The translations under genes were made by a program, and so were the position numbers. This document shows positions 8,165 to 16,388 of a stretch of 64,000 nucleotides of DNA, piece after piece. Where the stretch lies: contig JACPYM010000111.1 in assembly GCA_016196035.1 (NCBI GenBank), positions 24,037 through 88,036 of the forward strand, in the 5' to 3' direction. How positions within the stretch are numbered: position 1 is the stretch's first letter; each line of letters begins with the position of its first letter. This DNA comes from Acidobacteriota bacterium (GTDB lineage Bacteria; Acidobacteriota; Blastocatellia; RBC074). The notes beneath the pieces were generated by a model. It saw only the letters and a list, made by a program, of their open reading frames with translations. It did no database searches and had not been told where the DNA came from.

Positions 8165-8640
8165 ACATTGTGGAATTGAAACCTGTTACGCCGCGCCTCG
8201 AATTACTGGCGCACTTAACCATCACGCTCGCGCCGCCGCTCGGTGTTGGCAAGGTGTTGCTGGGCGAACGCCGCATCATCAACATCACGGGCGGGCGGGT
8301 GGAAGGCGCGCGTTTGCGCGGCGAGGTGCTGCCCGGCGGCGCGGATTGGCAAATCGTCGCGGCGGACGGCACCGCGCTGCTCGAAGCCCGCTACACGCTG
8401 CGCACCGAAGACGGCGCATTGATTTATGTGCGCAACACCGGCGTGCGGCACGGGCCGCCCGAAGTGTTGGCGGCGGTGGCGCGTGGCGAGGAAGTTGATC
8501 CGGCCAAGTATTACTTTCGCGCCGTGCCCGTGTTTGAAACAGGCGCCGCGAAATATGACTGGCTGAATCGTGTTGTCGCAGTTTGTTCGGGCCTGCGCAC
8601 AAAAGCGGCAGTGCTGTTGGACTTTTACACCGTGACCTAG
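8161..8640 (+). CDS. DUF3237 family protein
   Basis: A 159-residue cytoplasmic protein of the DUF3237 (UPF0311, PF11578) family, recognised from the segment INITGGRVEGARLRGEVLPG near 39-58, GADWQIVAADGTALLEARY and the later NTGVRHGPPEV. The family is a beta-barrel of unknown biochemical role, often found with aromatic or CoA-ester catabolism. The start is fixed by the ATGA overlap with fcs; ATG 8161 also has AAAGG just upstream. Coupling to fcs suggests it acts on, or binds, a hydroxycinnamoyl-CoA product. Its TAG stop is contributed by a truncated palindromic repeat. Confidence 0.85.
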   Translation: MNIVELKPVTPRLELLAHLTITLAPPLGVGKVLLGERRIINITGGRVEGARLRGEVLPGGADWQIVAADGTALLEARYTLRTEDGALIYVRNTGVRHGPPEVLAAVARGEEVDPAKYYFRAVPVFETGAAKYDWLNRVVAVCSGLRTKAAVLLDFYTVT

Positions 8641-8700
8641 ATTGGGTTGTATTTGCGGATACGGCTGGGCGTGCAGTGCTGGTACAGTGCCGCGCATATC
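8637..8700. repeat. Palindromic CTAG element, copy B (left half only)
   Basis: CTAGATTGGGTTGTATTTGC followed by a GGATACGG and GGTACAGTGCCGCGC stretch matches the left terminal repeat and first core arm of the full copies. The second half is missing. The CTAG again provides the stop codon (TAG 8638-8640) of the gene upstream. Confidence 0.65.
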
Positions 8701-8707
8701 GGCCTTC

Positions 8708-8785
8708 GAGGCAAGGATGAAAAACAATTTGAGCCAAGCAGGCTATGAGGCAATGATGAAAAACAATTTGGGCAAAGTAGGTTGT
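8708..8785 (+). repeat. 39-bp direct duplication over a start codon
   Basis: Units 8708-8746 and 8747-8785 both read GAGGCAA(G/T)GATGAAAAAC and continue with similar sequence. Each carries GAGG five bases before an ATG, so the esterase gene has two near-identical in-frame translation starts. Confidence 0.75.
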
Positions 8786-9679
8786 GTCGCCACCTGCTTA
8801 TTGTGCCTGGCAAATTTTGCGTTCGCGCAACAGTCCGTTATTACACTGTACCCCGGCGTTGCGCCCGGTTCCGAAAACGCCAAACAAAAGGAGGTCGAAT
8901 TCACCAACGCCGACAAACAACGGCGGATTCGCAACGTCACGCAACCGACGCTGACGGCTTTTCTGCCAGAGCGCGGCAAAGCCAATGGCACGGCGATCAT
9001 CATCGCGCCCGGCGGCGGCTTTATGCACCTCGCCATTGAGAAGGAAGGCAATGCCGTAGCGCGATGGTTGCAAGCGCGGGGTGTCGCAGCGTTCGTTTTG
9101 AAATATCGGTTGCTGGATTCCGGCACAGAGGAAGAGTATCGCGCGCAAGCCGCTGCGATGGCGCGCGCCACTGCCCCACAACCGAAAGCGCCCGCGCCCG
9201 TTGCCGCGCCACCTGCGCCCAATCCAGCGCGGCAAAAGGCGGTTGAATTTGCCATTGCCGATGGCCGACAGGCTATCAAGTTGGTGCGCCAACGCGCCGC
9301 CGAATGGGGCATTGCGCCGGATCGCATCGGGCTGATGGGCTTTTCGGCAGGCGGTATCTTGGCGATGGGCGTCGTCATGCAACACGACGCGGAGAGCCGC
9401 CCGAATTTCGCCGCGCCGATTTATGGCGGCAGCACCAGCGGCTTGCCCGTCGCGGCGGACGCGCCGCCCCTGTTCATCGCAGTCGCCGATGACGACCAAA
9501 CATTTTCCGGCAGCAGCGCCAAGCTCTATCTGGAATGGAAAGCCGCCAAACGCCCGGCGGAATTGCACATTTATTCAAAAGGCGGACACGGCTTCGGCCT
9601 CACCAATCGCGGCTGGCCCGTAGACAGTTGGATTGATCGCTTTGGCGATTGGCTGAAAACACAGGGCTTGCTGAAATGA
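8756..9679 (+). CDS. Secreted alpha/beta hydrolase (acetyl/feruloyl esterase-like)
   Basis: About 307 residues when started at ATG 8756; an equally good in-frame start lies at 8717 because of a 39-bp duplication. The second start is preferred because it gives a compact signal peptide ending NFAFAQQ. The oxyanion region is IIAPGGGFMHLA, the nucleophile lies in MGFSAGG, the acid in VADDDQ and the His in SKGGHGFG, the order seen in BD-FAE and acetyl-xylan esterase-like enzymes. An Ala/Pro-rich insertion (PKAPAPVAAPPAP) precedes the nucleophile. It would remove acetyl or feruloyl groups outside the cytoplasm. Its stop overlaps the ATG of the benzoate-CoA ligase, placing it in the operon. Confidence 0.83.
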   Translation: MKNNLGKVGCVATCLLCLANFAFAQQSVITLYPGVAPGSENAKQKEVEFTNADKQRRIRNVTQPTLTAFLPERGKANGTAIIIAPGGGFMHLAIEKEGNAVARWLQARGVAAFVLKYRLLDSGTEEEYRAQAAAMARATAPQPKAPAPVAAPPAPNPARQKAVEFAIADGRQAIKLVRQRAAEWGIAPDRIGLMGFSAGGILAMGVVMQHDAESRPNFAAPIYGGSTSGLPVAADAPPLFIAVADDDQTFSGSSAKLYLEWKAAKRPAELHIYSKGGHGFGLTNRGWPVDSWIDRFGDWLKTQGLLK

Positions 9680-11199
9680 CACTGTCGGCCAACCACTCGC
9701 AACGCTACAACGCCTCGATGCTGTTGGACGCCAACCTGGCAGCAGGGCGCGGCGCGCGGACGGCGCTTTATTTTGGCAACGAGCAGATCAGCTATAGCGA
9801 ATTGTTCGCGCGCGTCTGTGCGCTGGGTTGGTTGTTGCACGAATATGAGGTCGTGGCGGAAAATCGCGTGCTGCTCATCCTCGGCGATACGCCGGCGTTT
9901 CCCGTAGCATTTTTCGGCGCAATGCGCCTCGGCGCGGTGCCGGTGCCGGTGAATCCTTTGTACAAAGCCGCCGATTACCGCTTCTTTCTCGAAGACACAG
10001 CAGCGCGCCTTGTCATCGCCGACGCAGCGCACTTGGACAAACTGGACGAGGCACTCGCTGATTATGATGAAGCAGTCAATGTTATCGTGGCTGAAGAGCT
10101 GGATAAATTGCTCGCCGAGCAAGAGAGCGTGCTTGTCCCTGCCAACACGCACCGCGATGACATGGCGTTTTGGCTTTACAGTTCCGGTTCGACCGGCAAG
10201 CCGAAAGGCGTGGTGCATTTGCACAGTGCGATTCCGGCAACCTGCGAAACTTATGGGCGCAACGTGCTGCAACTCACCGAAAATGACATCGTGTTTGGCC
10301 GCGTGTTGTTTCATGCTTACGGCCTCGGCAATGCCTTGAGCTTTCCCTTTTCTGTCGGTGCGGCTTCGGTGTTATCACCCGCGCGGCCCACGCCGAGCAG
10401 TATTTTCGCAGCTATTGAACGTTATCGCCCATCTGTGTTGTGTCTCGTGCCGACGCTTTACAACGCGCTGCTGAACGATCCGGCTTGTGCGCGGGCGGAT
10501 TTGTCTTCGCTGCGGCGCTGCATTTCCGCTGCGGAATCGCTTGCGCCGGAAACGTGGCGACGCTGGAAAGATCGCTGCGGCTTGCCGATTCTCGACGGCA
10601 TCGGCTCGACCGAGATGCTGCACATCTTTTGCTCGAACACCGCCGGAGAATGCCAACCTGGTTCGAGCGGCAAGCCCGTGCCCGGCTATGAACTGAAATT
10701 GCTGGATGACAACGGCAGCCCTGTCAGTGTTGGCGAGACGGGCCATTTGCTGGTAAAGGGTGCGAGCGCCGCCGCGTTTTATTGGCGCAACCGTGAGAAG
10801 ACGCAACGCACGATACAGGGTGAATGGGTGGTGACCGGCGACCGCTATCGCTGTGACGAAGACGGCTTGTATTGGTACGAAGGCCGCGCCGACGACATGC
10901 TCAAAGTCGGCGGCGAATGGGTCTCGCCGATTGAAATGGAAAACGTGTTGCTGGAACACGCGGCGGTGAATGAAGCCGCCGTGGTCGGCATCAATGTGGA
11001 CGGCGTGCTGCGCATTCGCGCCGTGATTATTTTGACTGGTGCGGAAACGCCTATGCTCAAAACAGAATTGCAACAATGGTGCAAAGCGCGCTTGCAACGC
11101 TTTCAGTATCCGCACCGCATTGATTTTGTGAGTGAGTTGCCGAAGACCGCGAGCGGGAAAATACAACGCTTCAAATTACGGCAGGAAGAGACGCAATGA
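9676..11199 (+). CDS. Benzoate-CoA ligase family protein
   Basis: A 507-residue AMP-forming CoA ligase, close in layout to benzoate-CoA ligase (BclA/BadA type), which would make benzoyl-CoA or a hydroxybenzoyl-CoA for BoxB. It has the P-loop LYSSGSTGKPKGVVH at about 167-181, the DGIGSTEMLHIF motif, the GRADDMLKVGGEWVSP hinge near 405-420 and the catalytic Lys in KTASGKIQRF close to the C-terminus. The start overlaps the preceding hydrolase stop as ATGA, and its own stop overlaps boxC in the same way. An upstream in-frame ATG at 9649 lies inside the hydrolase and is rejected. Confidence 0.88.
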   Translation: MTLSANHSQRYNASMLLDANLAAGRGARTALYFGNEQISYSELFARVCALGWLLHEYEVVAENRVLLILGDTPAFPVAFFGAMRLGAVPVPVNPLYKAADYRFFLEDTAARLVIADAAHLDKLDEALADYDEAVNVIVAEELDKLLAEQESVLVPANTHRDDMAFWLYSSGSTGKPKGVVHLHSAIPATCETYGRNVLQLTENDIVFGRVLFHAYGLGNALSFPFSVGAASVLSPARPTPSSIFAAIERYRPSVLCLVPTLYNALLNDPACARADLSSLRRCISAAESLAPETWRRWKDRCGLPILDGIGSTEMLHIFCSNTAGECQPGSSGKPVPGYELKLLDDNGSPVSVGETGHLLVKGASAAAFYWRNREKTQRTIQGEWVVTGDRYRCDEDGLYWYEGRADDMLKVGGEWVSPIEMENVLLEHAAVNEAAVVGINVDGVLRIRAVIILTGAETPMLKTELQQWCKARLQRFQYPHRIDFVSELPKTASGKIQRFKLRQEETQ

Positions 11200-12815
11200 T
11201 TAACTTTGAAACTTCGCCGGATCGTTACCAGCATTGGAAGCTTCGCGTTGACGGCGCAATCGCTACTTTGACGATGGATGTCAACGAAGACGCGACGCTC
11301 TTTGACGGCTACAAACTCAAGCTCAATTCCTACGACCTCGGTGTAGACATCGAACTCGCCGATGCGGTCGAACGGCTGCGTTTTGAATCCCCGCAAGTCC
11401 GTGTCGTCGTCGTCACCAGCCTGAAGCCGCGCATCTTCTGTGCGGGCGCGAACATTTACATGCTGGGTGGTTCGACGCACGCGCACAAGGTCAATTTCTG
11501 CAAGTTCACCAACGAAACGCGCTGCGGCATTGAGGACGCCTCGCGCCATTCGGGGCAGCGCTATCTCGCAGCGCTGAACGGCACGGCTTCGGGTGGCGGT
11601 TACGAACTGGCGCTTGCCTGCGAAGAAATTTATCTGGTGGATGACAGTAATGCAGCAGTGTCGCTGCCTGAAGTTCCGTTGCTCGGCGTCTTGCCGGGTA
11701 CGGGCGGGCTGACGCGGCTGGTGGACAAACGCAAAATCCGCCGTGACCGCGCCGATATTTTTTCTACGCTGGCGGAAGGCCTGAAGGCGAAGCGCGCGAA
11801 AGAGTGGGGCTTGATTGACGGATATTTTGCGACGAGCAAATTTGACGAAGCAATTGCCGCGCGAGCGCGCGAACTTGCGCTTGGCAGTGAGCGGCCGCAA
11901 GGGATCAAATTGCATCCGTTGCAAATTGAAAGCACCGCCGCCGCGCGCGCATACCGCTATGTCAGCTTGCGCTTGCGGCGTGACAAACGTTATGCCGAAT
12001 TGACGATGCGTGGCCCGGATGCTGGATTGCCGACCGACCCGAACGAAATTCTAAAACTCGGTGATGCGTGGTGGCCGCTCGACGCGTTCCGCGAACTGGA
12101 TAATGCGCTGCTGCATCTGCGCGTCAACGAACCGGAAATCGGCCTGGTGTGTTTGCGCACGTCGGGTGAGTTGGAAAACGTGCTGGCAATGGATCGTGTG
12201 TTGACCGAACAGCGCGGACATTGGCTGGTGCGCGAGACGCGGTTGCTGTTGGCGCGGGCGCTGCGGCGGCTCGATCTGACGGCAAAAAGTTTCTTCGCGC
12301 TGATCGAACCCGGCAGTTGTTTTGCGGGCAGTTTGCTCGAACTCGCGCTCGCGTCTGATCGCATGTACATGCTCAACGATCTATCGCGTCCGGTTGAGAT
12401 TGCGACGAGTGAATTGAACGGAGGCGCATTGCCGATGAGCAATGGCCTGACGCGCTTGCAATCGCGCTTCCTCGCCACACCGGAGCACGTCGAAGTTGTG
12501 TTGCAAGGCGGGCGCTTCGACACCGGAGCCGCTGATGATGCGGGTTTGGTTACGGCTGCGCCGGATGGGCTGGACTGGGACGATGAAATCCGGCTGGCGA
12601 TTGAAGAGCGCACGGCATTGTCGCCCGATGCGTTGACCGGCATGGAGGCGAACTTGCGGTTTGCCGGTGCAGAAACCTGCGACACTAAAATTTTCGGACG
12701 CCTGACCGCGTGGCAAAACTGGATTTTCCAACGCCCCAACACCGTCGGCGAACACGGTGCGCTGACCAATTACGGCAAGCCGGCGCAGGCGAAGTTTGAT
12801 TACCGCCGAACCTAG
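11196..12815 (+). CDS. boxC: Benzoyl-CoA-dihydrodiol lyase BoxC (2,3-epoxybenzoyl-CoA dihydrolase)
   Basis: A 539-residue enzyme of the enoyl-CoA hydratase superfamily. In the aerobic benzoyl-CoA (box) pathway it hydrolyses 2,3-epoxybenzoyl-CoA, opening the ring and releasing formate to give 3,4-dehydroadipyl-CoA semialdehyde. BoxC-specific stretches are LTMDVNEDATLFDGYKLKLN and YDLGVDIELADAVERLRFE near the N-terminus, followed by PRIFCAGANIYMLG, TASGGGYELALACEEIYLVD and LPGTGGLTRLVDKR. The length fits the family. It overlaps the ligase gene by ATGA. Its TAG stop lies in the CTAG that opens repeat copy C, which separates it from boxB. Confidence 0.93.
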   Translation: MINFETSPDRYQHWKLRVDGAIATLTMDVNEDATLFDGYKLKLNSYDLGVDIELADAVERLRFESPQVRVVVVTSLKPRIFCAGANIYMLGGSTHAHKVNFCKFTNETRCGIEDASRHSGQRYLAALNGTASGGGYELALACEEIYLVDDSNAAVSLPEVPLLGVLPGTGGLTRLVDKRKIRRDRADIFSTLAEGLKAKRAKEWGLIDGYFATSKFDEAIAARARELALGSERPQGIKLHPLQIESTAAARAYRYVSLRLRRDKRYAELTMRGPDAGLPTDPNEILKLGDAWWPLDAFRELDNALLHLRVNEPEIGLVCLRTSGELENVLAMDRVLTEQRGHWLVRETRLLLARALRRLDLTAKSFFALIEPGSCFAGSLLELALASDRMYMLNDLSRPVEIATSELNGGALPMSNGLTRLQSRFLATPEHVEVVLQGGRFDTGAADDAGLVTAAPDGLDWDDEIRLAIEERTALSPDALTGMEANLRFAGAETCDTKIFGRLTAWQNWIFQRPNTVGEHGALTNYGKPAQAKFDYRRT

Positions 12816-12992
12816 ATCAGTTTGCAATGGCGTATACAGGAGTCAGTTGACGCTGGGACAGTACCGCGCGCGTGAGCAAGCGGCGTGTCAAGCTGGCACC
12901 ATTGGCTAAACTGCCAAAGCTCCGCTTGCTGACGCGCGCGGTACTGTCTCGCTGCGCGGTTTTCCCGTGCATCGTAGTGAAAACCGATCTAG
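12812..12992. repeat. Palindromic CTAG element, copy C
   Basis: A complete 181-bp copy lying between boxC and boxB. It opens CTAGATCAGTTTGCAATGGC and closes GTGAAAACCGATCTAG, with CTAG at both ends. The core arms are ACAGTACCGCGCGCGTGAGC and its inverted partner. The TAG of the first CTAG terminates boxC. A hairpin of this size inside the operon could be an mRNA processing or attenuation point. Confidence 0.88.
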
Positions 12993-13063
12993 GTTCGACG
13001 GTAGCCTGTCGTCGGTTTCCTGCAAACAAATGTTGCAGGATTTCCAATGGCAACAGATGGCTG

Positions 13064-13118
13064 GCGACTGACAAGCGACACCAACAAGCGACAACGGGCG
13101 ACCGACAACCGACAACCG
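13064..13118. repeat. Low-complexity GCGACAA/CCGACAA spacer
   Basis: The 128 bases after repeat C and before boxB include a run of loosely repeated (G/C)CGACAA units reaching almost to the boxB start codon. No Shine-Dalgarno-like sequence is visible before that ATG. Confidence 0.55.
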
Positions 13119-13120
13119 AT

Positions 13121-14518
13121 ATGAGCCTTTACGACCGCATACCCAACAACGTGAATCTGGCTGACGATGTACGATTGCAACGCGCGCTGGAAAAGTGGCT
13201 GCCGAATTATTTGAGTTGGTGGAATGAGATGGGGCCGGACGGATTCCAGCAAAAAGATGTCTACCTGCGCACGGCGATCAGCGTCGAGCCGTCGGGCTGG
13301 GCGCATTTCGATTACGTCAAGATGCCCGATTATCGCTGGGGCATCTTTCTGACGCCGCCGGCGGCGGACGCAACAATCGGCTTCGGCGACAATTACGGCA
13401 AGCCTGTTTATCAGGAAGTGCCGGGCGAATTCCGCAATGCGCTGCGCCGCATCATCGTGACGCAGGGAGATACCGAACCCGCTTCTGTTGAGCAGCAGCG
13501 GCAACTCGGGCATTCCTGTCCGTCGCTGTACGACTTGCGCAATCTGTTTCAGGTGAACGTTGAGGAAGGCCGTCATTTATGGGCGATGGTGTATTTGCTG
13601 CACGGCTATTTCGGGCGCGATGGACGCGAAGAGGCGGAAGAGTTGTTGCAACGGCGCAGCGGCAATCCCGACAAACCGCGCATCCTGCAAGCCTTCAATC
13701 AACCGTGTGATGACTGGCTGAACTTTTTCGCGTTCACGATGTTTACAGATCGTGATGGCAAGTATCAATTGGCCGCGCTGGCCGAATCGGGCTTTGAGCC
13801 ATTGCAGCGCACCTGCCGTTTTATGCTCACCGAAGAAGCGCATCACCTGTCCGTCGGTGAAAACGGCGTGGGGCGCGTCGTCGAACGCACGGCGCAGTTG
13901 CTGAAAGCGGGCGAGGTGCGCGCGTTGGGCGGCATTCCGCTCGACATCGTTCAGAAATATATCAACTACTGGTACAGCTATTCGCTCGATCTGTTTGGCG
14001 GCGAAATCAGTTCCAACTCAGCCGCCTTTTTTGCCGCCGGTTTGAAAGGACGATACGAAGAGCAGAAACGCTACGATGAGCACGTCGCGGCGGCGGGCAG
14101 CTACCAGATTGAAGTGCTGGAAAACGGCCACTGGCATTGCCGCGAAGTGCCGTTGCGCAATGCGCTCAACGAAGTCCTGCGCAATGAATACGGCAAGGAT
14201 TGCGCGCGCGGGCTGGCGCGCTGGAACAAAATCCTTGCGGACGAAGATCTCACCGAACGGCTTTACCTGCCGAGTAAACGATTTCACCGGCACGTCGGGG
14301 CCTATGCCGGGCAGCATTTTGACGTTCATGGCACGCCGCTGTCGGCTGAGGAATTCGCGCGGCGCAGCGCCGCCTGGCTGCCGACGCAGGCGGATCGTGA
14401 ATACGTGCAAAGCCTAATGACGCCGGTGACCGCGCCGGGCAAAATCGCCAACTGGATCGCGCCACCCAAAACCGGCATCAATCGCCTGTCGTTTGAATTT
14501 GAATATGTGCGGTTGTAG
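13121..14518 (+). CDS. boxB: Benzoyl-CoA 2,3-epoxidase, oxygenase subunit BoxB
   Basis: A 465-residue class I di-iron oxygenase that inserts one oxygen of O2 into benzoyl-CoA to give 2,3-epoxybenzoyl-CoA, taking electrons from the reductase BoxA. The opening MSLYDRIPNNVNL and the block DVYLRTAISVEPSGWAHFDY match BoxB closely. Candidate iron ligands are Glu148/Glu149 and His152 (VEEGRHLWAM) and Glu238/Glu239 with His241/His242 (TEEAHHL). The frame is open upstream to 12872 through repeat DNA, but homology begins at ATG 13121. No boxA-like flavoprotein is present in the window, so the reductase must be encoded elsewhere or replaced. Confidence 0.93.
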   Translation: MSLYDRIPNNVNLADDVRLQRALEKWLPNYLSWWNEMGPDGFQQKDVYLRTAISVEPSGWAHFDYVKMPDYRWGIFLTPPAADATIGFGDNYGKPVYQEVPGEFRNALRRIIVTQGDTEPASVEQQRQLGHSCPSLYDLRNLFQVNVEEGRHLWAMVYLLHGYFGRDGREEAEELLQRRSGNPDKPRILQAFNQPCDDWLNFFAFTMFTDRDGKYQLAALAESGFEPLQRTCRFMLTEEAHHLSVGENGVGRVVERTAQLLKAGEVRALGGIPLDIVQKYINYWYSYSLDLFGGEISSNSAAFFAAGLKGRYEEQKRYDEHVAAAGSYQIEVLENGHWHCREVPLRNALNEVLRNEYGKDCARGLARWNKILADEDLTERLYLPSKRFHRHVGAYAGQHFDVHGTPLSAEEFARRSAAWLPTQADREYVQSLMTPVTAPGKIANWIAPPKTGINRLSFEFEYVRL

Positions 14519-14542
14519 CGGCCACGTTGGCTGACAAACAGT

Positions 14543-14734
14543 CTCAGTAGCTCCAAATTTCAGCTTGTGGCGAAGTGTCGTACTGGGGGACTGATGCCCG
14601 GCTCCTGGCTCCTGATTCCTGACAAGCTAAAAATGCTGGCTGATTTTCTGCTGATCAGGAATCAGGAGCCAGGAGCCAGGCATCAGTTTGAGCTCCACAG
14701 GCTTACAGGGCACTTCAATTCTGGAGCTGCTGAG
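14543..14734. repeat. Nested palindromic element with GGCTCCTGGCTCCTGATTCC arms
   Basis: Outer arms CTCAGTAGCTCCAAA (14543-14557) and the complement of CTGGAGCTGCTGAG (14721-14734) enclose a very long inner stem: ATGCCCGGCTCCTGGCTCCT at 14593-14612 and onward pairs with sequence ending near 14688. The loop contains GCTGGCTGATTTTC. The same inner element, inverted and interrupted, occurs at 29690-29966. It fills the gap between boxB and pobA. Confidence 0.8.
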
Positions 14735-14802
14735 TCCGGCCATCCCCTTTGCAGGCGATGGCCTGTGACGCTAACAGGCACGCGAGCGCCCGGGAGGGTT
14801 TT

Positions 14803-15978
14803 ATGCGTACACAAGTCGGGATCGTCGGCGCCGGGCCAGCCGGATTGTTGTTGGCGCAGTTGCTGCGCCAGCAGGGCATCGAATCCATCGTCATCGAAAA
14901 CCGCAGCCGTGGCTACCTCGAAGACCGCGTGCGTGCAGGTGTGCTGGAACAAGGCAGCGTGGCGACGCTCGTCGAAGCTGGCGTGGGGGGGCGCCTGCGG
15001 CAAGAGGGGCTGCTTCATCACGGCCTCGAACTCAGTTTCGCCGGACGCCGCCAGCGCATCAATCTGCATGAGTTGACGGGCGGGCGCGCCATCACCGTTT
15101 ACGGCCAACAGGAAGTCGTCAAAGACTTGATCGAGGTGCGGCTCGCCGCCGCTGCGCCGCTATATTTTGAAGTCGAAGAAACATCCATTCATGCCTGCGA
15201 CACTGAGGCGCCGCAAGTTCGCTTTTACCACCAGGGCGAACCACATGAGATTCAATGCGATTTCATCGCGGGTTGCGATGGCTTTCACGGTGTTTGCCGC
15301 CCCGCCATTCCGGCGGGCGCGTTGCATATTTATGAGCGCATTTATCCGTTCGGCTGGCTGGGCATTCTGGCGCAATCAAAACCGCCCGCCGCAGAGTTGA
15401 TTTACTGCCGGCACGAACGCGGCTTTGCGCTCTTCAGCATGCGCACGCCCGACATCACACGGCTTTACCTGCAATGCGCGCCTGACGAAGACATTACGCA
15501 CTGGCCCGACGCGCGCATTTGGGAGGAGCTGGAAAGACGGCTGGGCACGACTGATTTGACGTTGCAGGAAGGCGCGATCCTGCAAAAGGGCGTGACGCCG
15601 CTGCGCAGCTTTGTCACGGAGCCAATGCAATACGGCAACTTGTTTTTGGCGGGCGACGCCGCGCACATCGTGCCGCCGACGGGCGCGAAAGGGATGAATC
15701 TGGCAATTGCCGATGTGCGCGTGTTGGCGCGCGCCTTCGCGGCGTTTTACCAGACGGGCCAGCGGGATTTGCTGGCGGACTATTCGGCGACGTGTTTGCG
15801 TCGCGTCTGGCGCGCCGAGCATTTTTCGTGGTGGATGACGTCGCTGCTGCATCGCTTTCCCGACGCGACGCCGTTTCAGCAAAAGCTGCAATTGGCCGAA
15901 TTGGAGTATGTCGTGCATTCGCGGGCGGCGGCGACGGTCTTGGCTGAAAATTATGTGGGGTTGCCGTTTGACGTCTGA
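14803..15978 (+). CDS. pobA: 4-hydroxybenzoate 3-monooxygenase
   Basis: A 391-residue FAD-dependent single-component hydroxylase that converts 4-hydroxybenzoate to protocatechuate with NADPH and O2. The FAD-binding GAGPAG is at 9-14, the second FAD motif reads CDFIAGCDGFH, and GDAAHIVPPTGAKGMNLAIAD is the conserved flavin/ribityl region. The RVRAGVLEQGSV block is typical of PobA. The frame is open upstream to 14749, but ATG 14803 has GGGAGGG ten bases before it and starts at the FAD domain. It is separated from boxB by a palindromic repeat and could have its own promoter. It provides the hydroxybenzoate branch of the cluster. Confidence 0.92.
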   Translation: MRTQVGIVGAGPAGLLLAQLLRQQGIESIVIENRSRGYLEDRVRAGVLEQGSVATLVEAGVGGRLRQEGLLHHGLELSFAGRRQRINLHELTGGRAITVYGQQEVVKDLIEVRLAAAAPLYFEVEETSIHACDTEAPQVRFYHQGEPHEIQCDFIAGCDGFHGVCRPAIPAGALHIYERIYPFGWLGILAQSKPPAAELIYCRHERGFALFSMRTPDITRLYLQCAPDEDITHWPDARIWEELERRLGTTDLTLQEGAILQKGVTPLRSFVTEPMQYGNLFLAGDAAHIVPPTGAKGMNLAIADVRVLARAFAAFYQTGQRDLLADYSATCLRRVWRAEHFSWWMTSLLHRFPDATPFQQKLQLAELEYVVHSRAAATVLAENYVGLPFDV

Positions 15979-16028
15979 ACCCGCCGCACTGCTTTCCGCA
16001 TTGAGAGACTGGCGCGTCCAGGTCAGCG

Positions 16029-16379
16029 CCAGTGGGACAGAATGCTCAAGCATGTCATTACCCACATCTTTTCGCTTTTGCGCCGGAGGCGCGCCGGATA
16101 TTAGCCGGTGGTGAAGCGAAGCGAAACCACCGGAAGCCCCGTCATTATTGCGGTTGCACCCCGGCAGGGGCGCGGGACGAGTCACGGTAAATTCGCACTT
16201 CCTGAGCGGGCAGCAGCCCGTCCCGCACCCCTGCCGGGGTGCGCGTCATCCGGCACGGTTACTACTACCGGTGGTTTCACCACCGGCTAATATCCACGGC
16301 CCTTTCAGGGCCAAAACCGGGAAACTGCTAAACTCGAAAGATGTGGGTAATGACATGAATGCTCAATCCGTCCCACTGG
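16029..16379. repeat. Three-layer nested palindrome between convergent genes
   Basis: Outer arms CCAGTGGGACAGAATGCTCA with a TCATTACCCACATCTTTTCG end (16029-16073) pair with 16336-16379. Inside, GGATATTAGCCGGTGGT (16096-16112) pairs with ACCACCGGCTAATATCC (16279-16295). Innermost, GCACCCCGGCAGGGGCG near 16155-16172 pairs with CCCCTGCCGGGGTGC near 16228-16242. The whole sits between pobA and the cytochrome gene, which converge. No gene is supported in it. Confidence 0.8.
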
Positions 16380-16388
16380 TGCTGGTCA

